Shown piece after piece: positions 1-6,190 of a stretch of DNA of 8,663 nucleotides. The first letter of the stretch is position 1. Every line of letters starts with the position of its first letter. The stretch is from UMGS363 sp051881815 (lineage in GTDB: Bacteria > Bacillota > Clostridia > Oscillospirales > Ruminococcaceae). Under the pieces are notes generated by a model. That model made no database searches. It saw nothing but the letters and a program-made list of their open reading frames with translations, and was not told where the DNA came from. Location: positions 1 through 8,663 of the forward strand of contig JBJEQP010000094.1 of assembly GCA_051881815.1 (NCBI GenBank), read 5' to 3'. The position numbers were made by a program, and so were the translations under genes.

Positions 1-200
1 GTCTGTAGTGGACTTTCACCACCGAGTTACTGCCCATTCGGGGCAAACATAAAAACAGCCCCTTGAGGGGCTGCCTGTAAATCAAATGCGGTTGGCAGAC
101 TTTTCAGAACCCCTTGAGGGGTAAGGGTCGTACCAAGCCCTTTAAGGGCTTTTGCAAACCACCCGTTTAACGGGTGGTTTTGATTTATATAACTAACTTT
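1..200 (-). ncRNA. Candidate omega RNA (HEARO/IscB-type) scaffold, partial at left edge
   Basis: Five short hairpins are packed into 150 nt: 31-45 (TGCCC/GGGCA), 56-73 (CAGCCCC, loop TTGA), 109-122 (ACCCC, loop TTGA), 135-151 (AAGCCC, loop TTTAA) and 156-180 (10-bp stem AAACCACCCG, loop TTTAA). Read on the minus strand the order is a 10-bp stem, GGTTTGC, a second stem, GGTACG, further stems, then GGTGGTGAAAGTCCACTAC near position 1. That pattern of a strong first stem, compact GC hairpins and a GGTGAAAGTCC-like element resembles structured RNAs of IscB transposons. The first hairpin would mark the transposon end and the DNA at 181-200 would act as the guide. The assignment rests on recalled architecture, not an alignment. 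Alternatives are a TnpB omega RNA on the plus strand, the end of an IS200/IS605 element, or a group II intron fragment. The 63-codon frame through the array is an artefact of the palindromes. Confidence 0.45.
156..180. repeat. 10-bp perfect stem-loop at the end of the hairpin array
   Basis: AAACCACCCG (156-165) and CGGGTGGTTT (171-180) are perfect complements around a TTTAA loop. This is the outermost and strongest of the five hairpins. Right of it the sequence turns to featureless AT-rich DNA, so position 180 is the likely boundary of the element. It also resembles a rho-independent terminator stem, but only three T follow it on the plus strand. Confidence 0.7.
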
Positions 201-589
201 TGATGATATATCTGTCATTTGTTGTTTTAAAGTGAAACTTTATACTTTTTGCGGTTCTCAATATCACTTTTCTGACAGTCCATATTTCTGTTTGTGCACA
301 AAAAGAATTTCAGCAGTTGTATACTCCATATTGATTGAACCTTCACATTACTCACAAACACTATCTGGCCAGCAAATACGTCAGACTTTTATTATAAGTC
401 CATAAAAATCTAAAAAATAAGATTTTTATGGACTAAAAAATCATATTAATTCGTGTCTTTGTAAATTCTTCAATGAAAACAAGAACTTAATTCTGCAGAT
501 TCACTCAAATTATGTGTCAAATTTAGTATTATTCGCTCATATTTTGGGTATAATATCATAAATATTCCCTCATTTTTTTGTAAAAGCTA
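181..589. other. AT-rich gene-free stretch
   Basis: No coding frame here has a ribosome site or family resemblance. The stretch holds the stem-loop at 397-434 and an isolated TATAAT hexamer (549-554, preceded by TTGGG) without a convincing -35 box. Nothing else was seen. Confidence 0.5.
397..434. repeat. 15-bp perfect inverted repeat with 8-nt loop
   Basis: AGTCCATAAAAATCT (397-411) is the exact reverse complement of AGATTTTTATGGACT (420-434), with loop AAAAAATA. The arms are AT-rich and no T-tract follows the stem in either direction: the plus strand continues with six A. It is therefore not a standard terminator for a neighbouring gene. It could be a protein-binding dyad, a relic of a small inverted-repeat element, or an RNA structure. 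Confidence 0.65.
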
Positions 590-618
590 TTGATTTTTCA
601 CTCTAAAAAGCGTATAAT
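590..618 (+). promoter_or_regulatory. Sigma-A promoter of the AAA ATPase gene
   Basis: TTGATT (590-595) and a perfect TATAAT (613-618) are separated by exactly 17 nt, which predicts transcription from about 625. This excludes the upstream TTG at 590 as a start codon, because it lies inside the -35 box, and supports the ATG at 650. Confidence 0.75.
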
Positions 619-649
619 AATAAAAACAACAGAAGAAAAGAGGGTTTGT

Positions 650-1987
650 ATGTATCTTAAAAGAAAGATTGACCTGTTTCTTGACGAGTGGAAAAACGAT
701 GCTGACAAAAAACCGCTTATTGTTAAAGGACCCCGTCAGATAGGAAAAACCGAATCCATAAAACGTTTCGGAACACAGAATTATGACAATGTCATTGAAA
801 TAAACTTCGTAGAAGAACCTAAATACAAAACCATAACCGATGATGGTTACAAGGCCGATGATATTATCAAAAATATCTCCAGAATGGACCCTTCAAAGAA
901 ATTTGAAGCAGGAAAAACCTTGATTTTCTTTGACGAACTGCAGGAGTTTCCCGAAATATCCACCGCTTTGAAATTCTTTAAAATAGACGGACGCTTTGAT
1001 GTGATATGCAGCGGCTCGATGCTCGGTATCAATTACCGCAGGATAGAAAGCAACAGCGTTGGGTATAAGACGGATTACGAAATGTGCTCCCTCGACTTCG
1101 AGGAATTTCTATGGGCAAAGGGATATGACAGCAGCTTTACCGATGATATGCTTGCAAATATGATAGAGCTTAAGCCCTTTAATCAGGTTATGCTTGATAT
1201 ATGTGACAGCTTGTTTATGGACTACTGCATACTTGGCGGAATGCCTGCCGTTGTCCGAGAGTACATTCAGAAAGGCACTTTTGAAGGTTCGCTTGCAACA
1301 CAACAGCAGCTGCTTGCAGACTATAAGGAAGATATCCGCAAATATGCCGACGGAATGGACCAGGCCAGAATAATCAACGTGTTTAATCAGATTCCGCCGC
1401 AGCTTGCGAAGGACAACAAGAAATTTCAAATCTCAAAGGTTGCTTCTGGAGCAAGATTCAAGGATTACAGAGGCTGTATCGAATGGCTGACCGACGCAGG
1501 AATGACCAATATCTGCTATTGTCTGAATTTTCCCGAACTGCCATTGAAGGGCAACTATGATGAAACCAAATATAAGCTCTACTTTGCAGATACGGGTATG
1601 CTTGTGGCTATGCTTGATGAGGAAGCCCAGGAAGACCTGCGTGCAAACAAGAATTTAGGCGTATATAAAGGTGCGCTTTATGAAAATATCGTTGCGGAAG
1701 CTCTGAAAAAAAGCGGATATAACCTTTACTACTACAAGCGTGAGGATTCTACCCTTGAAGAAGATTTCTTTGTAAGGACAGCAAATGATTTGATTCCCGT
1801 AGAGGTAAAAGCAACCAACGGTAAAGCCAAATCGCTGAGAACGCTTATCCAAAGCGACAAATATTCCGATATCCGATATGGAATAAAATTCATTCACGGA
1901 AATATTGGTCTTTCCGACAACATCTACACATTCCCATATTTCTGTGCTTTCCTTCTGAAACGCTTTCTCAAAGAAAATTTGATATAA
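650..1987 (+). CDS. AAA-family ATPase with DUF4143 / PD-(D/E)XK-like C-terminus (COG1373 type)
   Basis: A 445-residue ATP-binding protein of unknown biological role. The Walker A motif GPRQIGKT is at residues 27-34, Walker B LIFFDE at 91-96, and a sensor-like CSGSMLG follows near residue 123. The second half carries the ADTGMLVAML signature of the DUF4143 family. It ends in a nuclease-like core: YENIVAEAL, then EEDFF, then VEVKA, matching the E / D / ExK spacing of PD-(D/E)XK folds. Whether it cuts DNA is unknown; in this family the fold may only bind it. The start at 650 is chosen because AAGAGGG lies 5 nt upstream and the longer frame would begin inside the promoter. Length is usual for the family. 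It is transcribed alone, with its own promoter and a terminator at 2044-2083. No partner gene is adjacent, so no toxin-antitoxin or defence role can be assigned from context. Confidence 0.88.
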   Translation: MYLKRKIDLFLDEWKNDADKKPLIVKGPRQIGKTESIKRFGTQNYDNVIEINFVEEPKYKTITDDGYKADDIIKNISRMDPSKKFEAGKTLIFFDELQEFPEISTALKFFKIDGRFDVICSGSMLGINYRRIESNSVGYKTDYEMCSLDFEEFLWAKGYDSSFTDDMLANMIELKPFNQVMLDICDSLFMDYCILGGMPAVVREYIQKGTFEGSLATQQQLLADYKEDIRKYADGMDQARIINVFNQIPPQLAKDNKKFQISKVASGARFKDYRGCIEWLTDAGMTNICYCLNFPELPLKGNYDETKYKLYFADTGMLVAMLDEEAQEDLRANKNLGVYKGALYENIVAEALKKSGYNLYYYKREDSTLEEDFFVRTANDLIPVEVKATNGKAKSLRTLIQSDKYSDIRYGIKFIHGNIGLSDNIYTFPYFCAFLLKRFLKENLI

Positions 1988-2043
1988 TGTAATTCCCCCC
2001 ACAAGTACTTTCGGAAGTGGGCAGAAGATGCTTATATTTTTTC

Positions 2044-2083
2044 CTATGGCTGTTACATTTTATATGTGACAGCCATAGTTTTT
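2044..2083 (+). terminator. Rho-independent terminator after the ATPase gene
   Basis: CTATGGCTGT (2044-2053) pairs with ACAGCCATAG (2069-2078). The stem extends inward five more pairs (2054-2058 with 2064-2068, one T-G) to a TTTAT loop, and TTTTT follows. It sits 57 nt after the ATPase stop codon. A smaller CCCAC/GTGGG hairpin precedes it at 1998-2021. Confidence 0.88.
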
Positions 2084-2312
2084 GATAAATTGTATTTTGT
2101 TATTTGTTGTACCGATAAGGACTTTTTTAGAAAAGGTGTCTTTTTCAATTTAAGAAACTGTAAACTATCTCCGTTATCATTACATCACTATCAGTATACA
2201 AAAATCCCCTACTAACTTTTGATAATCAGCAGTGTAATGAAGTTGTATTTACTTCTTTGGGCGTTATATATATCAATCTGCACTCTGTTTTTAATAATTT
2301 TTCTAAAACATA
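2084..2312. other. Intergenic AT-rich stretch upstream of the ars promoter
   Basis: This lies between the ATPase terminator and the arsR promoter. It contains only a weak 5-bp hairpin (2239-2255, GAAGT/ACTTC) and a 13-nt match (2211-2223) to positions 192-204. No gene was seen. Confidence 0.5.
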
Positions 2313-2341
2313 TTGACAATACTCTATCTGTCGTGTATAAT
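2313..2341 (+). promoter_or_regulatory. Promoter of the ars operon, with candidate ArsR operator
   Basis: A consensus TTGACA (2313-2318) and a consensus TATAAT (2336-2341) are 17 nt apart, a near-perfect sigma-A promoter that would need repression. The -35 box lies inside the odd palindrome TATTG-A-CAATA (2311-2321), a plausible ArsR contact site. The promoter call is firm; the operator call is inference. Confidence 0.85.
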
Positions 2342-2374
2342 GACATATAGAAATAAATCAATGTGAGGTAAAAA

Positions 2375-2689
2375 ATGAGTTTTGATGCTAAAAAGACCGC
2401 TGTAATTTTTAAAGCGTTCTGTGATGAAAACCGTGTTTGTATTTTGCAGCTGTTACAGGGCGGGGAAAAATGCGCCTGTAAGCTTCTTGAGGAAATGAAC
2501 ATAACGCAGCCTACGCTTTCCCACCATATGAAGATACTATGTGACAGCGGTATCGTCAAAGCACGAAAAGCGGGCAAGTGGATACATTACTCCATTTCTC
2601 AAGAGGGAGCAAAAGTTGCGGAGGATTGCTTAAAAGAACTTACAACTATCAAATGTGAGTGTGAAAATAAGTCGTGTTGTGAAAAGTAA
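2375..2689 (+). CDS. arsR: ArsR-family As(III)-responsive transcriptional repressor
   Basis: A 104-residue winged-helix repressor of the ArsR/SmtB family that would hold the operon off until trivalent arsenic or antimony binds. The metalloid site is visible as EKCACKLLEE (C33 and C35, the alpha-3 CxC arrangement). It runs directly into the recognition helix region ITQPTLSHHMKILCDSGIV (residues 43-61), followed by the wing (KAGKWIHYSI). Length is typical. The C-terminus is unusual, with four extra cysteines (C94, C96, C101, C102 in CECENKSCCEK) that could form a second metalloid site. The ATG at 2375 follows GTGAGGT (2363-2369) at a normal distance, and an ATG further upstream is followed at once by TGA. 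It is first in the operon, directly behind the strong promoter, consistent with autoregulation. Its stop codon lies inside the 2669-2719 hairpin. Confidence 0.95.
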   Translation: MSFDAKKTAVIFKAFCDENRVCILQLLQGGEKCACKLLEEMNITQPTLSHHMKILCDSGIVKARKAGKWIHYSISQEGAKVAEDCLKELTTIKCECENKSCCEK

Positions 2690-2719
2690 AGGCAAAGTTG
2701 TTTCTTTTCAGCACGACTT
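2669..2719 (+). promoter_or_regulatory. Intercistronic stem-loop spanning the arsR stop codon
   Basis: AAGTCGTG (2669-2676) pairs with CACGACTT (2712-2719) and TGAAAAG (2680-2686) with CTTTTCA (2704-2710). A small asymmetric bulge (TTG versus G) lies between, and three more A-T pairs extend inward (2688-2690 with 2701-2703). About 18 pairs enclose the arsR TAA. No T-tract follows, so it is better read as an RNA-processing, stability or attenuation element than a terminator. Confidence 0.65.
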
Positions 2720-2779
2720 AATTTCAGAAACATTAAATCGACATATTTGAATATATTTATATTGAAAGGAGCGCTCTTT

Positions 2780-3793
2780 ATGGAAACAATACAAACAGTA
2801 TGGGATTTCTTTCAGAATGAAATCCTAGGAATGGCTTGGCTGAACAAGCTTATCGGCAGTCTGCTGAATATGCTCGGTTTAGACACAACGGAAAAAATCG
2901 GGGGTAGTATTCAGTTCTTCATCTATGATATGATTAAAATTATGGTGCTGCTCGGTATCCTTATTTTCATCATTTCGTATATTCAGAGCTTTTTTCCTCC
3001 CGAAAGAACAAAAAAGATACTAGGTAGATTTCACGGTATCGGCGCAAATATTATTGCCGCACTGCTGGGCACGGTAACGCCGTTTTGCTCCTGTTCCTCA
3101 ATACCGCTGTTTATAGGTTTTACAAGTGCAGGGCTGCCCATTGGAGTTACATTTTCGTTTCTGATTTCATCACCGATGGTTGACCTCGGCTCACTTGCGC
3201 TCTTGATGAGTATTTTCGGCTGGAAGGTTGCGTTCATATATGTAATTGTCGGTTTAGTTATTGCCGTTATCGGCGGTACTCTGATTGAAAAGCTGCACCT
3301 TGAAAATCAAGTCGAGGAGTTTATACGAAACGGCAAAGCTATTGATGTTCCGCAGGAGGAACTTCACATAAAAGACCGCTTAAAATACGCCTTCGAACAG
3401 GTCTGCGGAACTGCGAAAAAGGTGTTTCCCTATGTTCTTATCGGCGTGTGTATTGGTGCAGTAATCCACAACTTTATACCCGAAGATTTTATCGTCAATG
3501 TACTCGGCGACAATAACCCCTTTGGCGTTATCCTTGCAACAATCGCAGGTGTTCCTATGTATGCGGATATATTCGGAACAATCCCGATTGCAGAAGCCTT
3601 GCTTGCAAAAGGCGCATTACTTGGCGTTGTTCTTTCCTTTATGATGGCAGTAACAACGCTGTCCCTGCCCTCGATAATAATGCTGCGAAAGGCTGTTAAA
3701 CCGAAACTGCTGGGTATCTTCATTGCGATTTGCACGATAGGCATAATAATAGTTGGCTATTTCTTCAATCTGATACAGCCACTGATTATATAG
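2780..3793 (+). CDS. arsP: ArsP-type permease (DUF318 / COG0701)
   Basis: A 337-residue integral membrane permease of the DUF318 family, whose characterised arsP members export trivalent organoarsenicals; in ars operons it is presumed to move an arsenic species out. The family signature TPFCSCSSIPLF is at residues 100-111 (C103 and C105), followed by SSPMVDLG (130-137). A second half-repeat carries GVPMYADIFG (257-266) and LSLPSIIML. Hydrophobic segments are clear near residues 52-70, 88-115, 120-145, 150-168, 215-232, 247-262, 275-292 and 312-330. A hydrophilic, charged loop lies at 170-210. The start at 2780 follows AAAGGAG (2765-2771) by 8 nt; the upstream TTG at 2747 has no ribosome site. 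It is second in the operon, 18 nt before the ferredoxin gene. The substrate (methylarsenite, arsenite or another) cannot be settled from sequence. Confidence 0.87.
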   Translation: METIQTVWDFFQNEILGMAWLNKLIGSLLNMLGLDTTEKIGGSIQFFIYDMIKIMVLLGILIFIISYIQSFFPPERTKKILGRFHGIGANIIAALLGTVTPFCSCSSIPLFIGFTSAGLPIGVTFSFLISSPMVDLGSLALLMSIFGWKVAFIYVIVGLVIAVIGGTLIEKLHLENQVEEFIRNGKAIDVPQEELHIKDRLKYAFEQVCGTAKKVFPYVLIGVCIGAVIHNFIPEDFIVNVLGDNNPFGVILATIAGVPMYADIFGTIPIAEALLAKGALLGVVLSFMMAVTTLSLPSIIMLRKAVKPKLLGIFIAICTIGIIIVGYFFNLIQPLII

Positions 3794-3811
3794 AGAACGG
3801 AGGATATGGAA

Positions 3812-4108
3812 ATGGCAAAGAAATGGTATCCCGTAGTGGATATACTAACCTGTATCGAATGCGGCACTTGCGTTAATTTCTGTTCGCACGGAGCTTATGA
3901 TAAAAGCAAATCTCCGACGCCGATTGTTGTAAATACCATAGGGTGCATTGACCATTGTCACGGCTGTGGAAACAAATGTCCCGTTGGTGCAATCAGTTAT
4001 GTGGGCGATGATACAGGTTGGATTGCGCCTGCTCTTCGCGGAAAAGACTCTGTGCCGAAGGACGCTTCAAACTGCGGATGTGGCTGTGGAGGCAGTAACC
4101 GAAAGTAA
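3812..4108 (+). CDS. Small 4Fe-4S ferredoxin-like protein of the ars operon
   Basis: A 98-residue cytosolic iron-sulfur protein. The first cluster motif is CIECGTCVNFC (C14, C17, C20, C24). The second region has C45, C49, C52 and C56 (the last in KCPVGAI), where CHGCGNKCP gives CxxCxxxCP. This suggests one or two 4Fe-4S clusters, although the second site has irregular spacing. The C-terminus is a Cys-Gly tail (NCGCGCGG), suited to soft-metal binding. CGGAGG (3798-3803) lies 8 nt before the ATG at 3812 but only 2 nt before the ATG at 3806, so the shorter start is preferred. Between permease and thioredoxin-fold genes it probably acts as an electron donor in arsenic reduction, or as a metalloid carrier. 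This is inferred from context. A short hairpin (4108-4123, AATTTC/GAAATT) follows its stop codon. Confidence 0.85.
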   Translation: MAKKWYPVVDILTCIECGTCVNFCSHGAYDKSKSPTPIVVNTIGCIDHCHGCGNKCPVGAISYVGDDTGWIAPALRGKDSVPKDASNCGCGCGGSNRK

Positions 4109-4148
4109 ATTTCGGGAGAAATTATTCAATTATAGGAGGAAAACTATT

Positions 4149-4526
4149 ATGTCACTTTTTAACTTTGGTAAGAAAAAGGAAGGAGAAAAGAATACTCCTT
4201 CTTGCGCTTGTAACTGCGGATGTCCAACAAGCGAAGCAAGTGAGATTACAAATGATTGCTGTTCCGAAGCAAAAGACGGTATCTGCTGTATTAAGGTGCT
4301 TGGAGCTGGCTGTAAATCCTGCCACGAGCAATATGAGTATGCAAAGAAAGCCGTTGAGGAAATGGGACTTTCCATTGAGGTGGAGTATATCACCGATATG
4401 GAAAAAGTAATGTCCTACGGTGTAATGAGTATGCCCGCCCTTGTTGTAAATGAAAAGGTCGTATCAATGGGTAAGGTGTTAAAAGCCGCTGATGTTGAAA
4501 AGCTGCTTCATAAATTAGGGTTCTGA
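4149..4526 (+). CDS. Thioredoxin-fold (TM0996/MTH895 glutaredoxin-like) protein with Cys-rich N-terminus
   Basis: A 125-residue protein whose last 80 residues match the small thioredoxin-like family (redox-active disulfide protein 2). The strand IKVLGAGCKSC leads to the CxxC site C55-K-S-C58, and the cis-proline is P96 in VMSMPALVVN. The usual family member starts close to that first strand. Here about 45 extra residues precede it, with eight cysteines (C19, C21, C23, C25, C37, C38, C46, C47), including a CACNCGC run and two CC pairs. AGGAGG (4134-4139) fixes the ATG at 4149; a longer frame opening upstream overlaps the ferredoxin gene and has no ribosome site. It lies between the ferredoxin and ACR3 genes. 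A role in reducing ArsC or passing As(III) to the exporter is likely but inferred; no arsA or arsD is present to do that. Confidence 0.87.
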   Translation: MSLFNFGKKKEGEKNTPSCACNCGCPTSEASEITNDCCSEAKDGICCIKVLGAGCKSCHEQYEYAKKAVEEMGLSIEVEYITDMEKVMSYGVMSMPALVVNEKVVSMGKVLKAADVEKLLHKLGF

Positions 4527-4543
4527 AAGGGAGGGGATATATA

Positions 4544-5590
4544 ATGAGCAACGAAAAAGGCTCTATCAGCGTTTTTCAAAAGTATTTGACCTTATGGGTG
4601 ATAATCTGTATGGTTATCGGAGTATTAGTCGGACAGTTTTTGCCGCAGATACCCGAATTTCTGAACAAATTTGAATTTGCAGGCATTTCCATTCCTATGG
4701 CAATTCTGATTTGGCTGATGATATATCCGATGATGATGAAGGTGGATTTCCAAAGCGTGAAAAACGTTGGAAAAAATCCGAAAGGACTATTTGTCACTTG
4801 GGTAGTAAACTGGCTGATAAAACCATTTTCTATGTACGGAATTGCAAGTCTGTTCTTCTTTGTGATTTTCAAAGGGTTCATAACCCCCGAACTTGCAACG
4901 GAGTATCTTGCAGGCGCAGTTCTGCTTGGAGCTGCACCGTGTACGGCAATGGTTTTCGTGTGGAGTACGCTGACAAAAGGAAATCCAGCATACACGGTTG
5001 TACAGGTGGCAACAAACGATTTGATTATTCTCATTGCATTTGTACCTATCGTTAAGTTCCTTCTGGGAGTTTCTGATGTATCCGTACCGCTGTCAACTCT
5101 GTTTTTCTCGGTGATACTGTTCGTGGTTATTCCCCTTGCCGCAGGAATTCTGACAAGAATAATTGTCACCAAAAACAAAGGCAAGGACTACTTTGAGAAC
5201 GCCTTCGTCCACAAATTCGACGGAATTACAACAATAGGACTGTTGCTTACGCTGATAATGATATTCTCATTCCAAGGTGGAGTGATTATTGAAAATCCGC
5301 TTCACATTGTACTTATTGCCGTTCCGCTGATATTGCAGACTTTCCTTGTTTTTGGCATTGCGTATATCGCTTGTAAGGTGTTAAAGCTGCCGCACGATAT
5401 TGCCGCTCCTGCGGGAATGATAGGTGCGTCTAACTTCTTTGAGCTGGCGGTTGCAGTAGCTGTTGCTCTGTTCGGAACGTCATCGTCTGCAGCACTTGCA
5501 ACAACGGTTGGTGTTCTGACAGAAGTACCTGTTATGCTTTTCCTTGTAAAAATTGCAAACAACACGAAGGGGTGGTTTAAAAATGGCTAA
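4544..5590 (+). CDS. acr3: ACR3-family arsenite efflux carrier
   Basis: A 348-residue, roughly ten-helix membrane protein of the ACR3 (BART superfamily) group that exports As(III) using the proton gradient. Diagnostic segments are IWLMIYPMMMKVDF (residues 56-69), GAAPCTAMVFVWS (129-141, with C133 as the essential conserved cysteine) and NPAYTVVQVATNDL (147-160). The conserved glutamate E300 lies in GASNFFELAVAVAVALFG. Length is typical for bacterial ACR3. AAAGGGAGGGG (4526-4536) precedes the ATG and starts at the last base of the thioredoxin-like gene's TGA (4524-4526), so the two genes are tightly linked. Its own stop overlaps the arsC start by 8 nt. It is the main efflux step for arsenite made by ArsC. 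No ArsA ATPase gene is present, so transport is by the secondary mechanism. Confidence 0.96.
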   Translation: MSNEKGSISVFQKYLTLWVIICMVIGVLVGQFLPQIPEFLNKFEFAGISIPMAILIWLMIYPMMMKVDFQSVKNVGKNPKGLFVTWVVNWLIKPFSMYGIASLFFFVIFKGFITPELATEYLAGAVLLGAAPCTAMVFVWSTLTKGNPAYTVVQVATNDLIILIAFVPIVKFLLGVSDVSVPLSTLFFSVILFVVIPLAAGILTRIIVTKNKGKDYFENAFVHKFDGITTIGLLLTLIMIFSFQGGVIIENPLHIVLIAVPLILQTFLVFGIAYIACKVLKLPHDIAAPAGMIGASNFFELAVAVAVALFGTSSSAALATTVGVLTEVPVMLFLVKIANNTKGWFKNG

Positions 5591-5978
5591 ACCGAAGGTC
5601 GCCTTTGTTTGCGTACACAATTCCTGCCGCAGTCAGATTGCCGAAGCTCTCGGAAAACATTTAAGGGGCGATGATTTTGACTTTTATTCTGCGGGGACGG
5701 AAACAAAACCGCAAATAAATCAAGATGCAGTTCGGCTGATGAAACAGCTTTACGGGATTGATATGGAGCAGACGCAGTACAGCAAGACTTTTGATAAGAT
5801 ACCCACTCCCGACATAGCAATTTCAATGGGCTGTGATGTAGGCTGCCCTTATATCGGCAGAGAATTTGACGATAACTGGGGTCTGCCTGACCCGACTGGA
5901 GAGAGTGATGAGGTTTTTATTGAAGTCATAAAGTCGATTGAGAAGCATATATTGGAGTTGAAAGCTGAAATATGCTAA
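5583..5978 (+). CDS. arsC: Arsenate reductase, low-molecular-weight phosphatase type
   Basis: A 131-residue cytosolic enzyme that reduces arsenate to arsenite. The phosphatase loop VCVHNSCRSQ gives the nucleophile C10, with N13, C15, R16 and S17 as in thioredoxin-coupled ArsC. The acid aspartate is D103 in GLPDPTG. The resolving cysteines appear as C84 and C88 in SMGCDVGCP, a CxxxC spacing shorter than the CGDAxxxC loop of the Staphylococcus and Bacillus enzymes; this variant is common in anaerobic Firmicutes. The start at 5583 overlaps the acr3 stop (8 nt shared), with GAAGGGGTGG (5565-5574) as ribosome site, so translation is probably coupled to acr3. It is last in the operon and followed at once by a strong terminator. 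Reducing power probably comes from thioredoxin or the operon's thioredoxin-fold protein. Confidence 0.94.
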   Translation: MAKPKVAFVCVHNSCRSQIAEALGKHLRGDDFDFYSAGTETKPQINQDAVRLMKQLYGIDMEQTQYSKTFDKIPTPDIAISMGCDVGCPYIGREFDDNWGLPDPTGESDEVFIEVIKSIEKHILELKAEIC

Positions 5979-5985
5979 ATATATA

Positions 5986-6035
5986 AAAAACCTCTCGGAG
6001 CAACAAATTTTTATTAAGCTTTCCGAGAGGTTTTT
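5986..6035 (+). terminator. Rho-independent terminator of the ars operon
   Basis: CCTCTCGGA (5991-5999) pairs with TCCGAGAGG (6022-6030). Flanking AAAAA (5986-5990) and TTTTT (6031-6035) extend the stem to 14 pairs, with a 22-nt loop. It starts 8 nt after the arsC stop codon. Because A and T runs flank both sides it could work in either direction. Confidence 0.92.
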
Positions 6036-6163
6036 ACGGCATTTGAAACATTTGTAAAAATATCGGTTGTCCCTTGTTCCGTTTGTATTGTTTCATCAAG
6101 AGTATAATCCCATAAGCTTAATTATATTAACAAATGGTTAACACATCTGCATAGAAAATGTTG

Positions 6164-6169
6164 TATAAT
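6164..6169 (+). promoter_or_regulatory. Probable -10 box of the rpn gene
   Basis: TATAAT lies 22 nt before the rpn start codon, preceded by TG. The nearest -35-like hexamer, TTAACA (6138-6143), is 20 nt away, longer than ideal, so the promoter would be weak. A second isolated TATAAT is at 6103-6108. Weak or tightly regulated expression would suit a toxic product, but this is inference. Confidence 0.4.
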
Positions 6170-6190
6170 TATTCTGGGAAGTGATATCAT

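Noticed and set aside
56..180. Could the repeated palindromes be a CRISPR array?
   Set aside because: The hairpins differ in sequence and spacing, and there are no constant repeats with unique spacers of equal length.
27..218. 63-codon minus-strand open frame across the hairpin array
   Set aside because: It exists because palindromes rarely contain stops; no ribosome site and no protein family. The RNA interpretation explains the sequence better.
590..649. Longer ATPase frame starting at TTG 590
   Set aside because: The TTG is the -35 box of a well-formed promoter and the -10 box lies inside the proposed coding region; ATG 650 has the ribosome site.
192..2223. 13-nt identity ACTAACTTTTGAT at 192-204 and 2211-2223 as possible target duplication or att sites
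   Set aside because: A 13-mer match is expected about once by chance in AT-rich DNA of this length; the flanks do not match and no element with matching ends lies between.
3948..4148. N-terminal extension of the thioredoxin-fold frame into the ferredoxin gene
   Set aside because: It overlaps the ferredoxin coding sequence in another frame and lacks a ribosome site; AGGAGG directs the ATG at 4149.
4576..5184. 202-codon minus-strand frame under acr3
   Set aside because: Shadow of the strongly conserved acr3 gene, with low-complexity content and no ribosome site.
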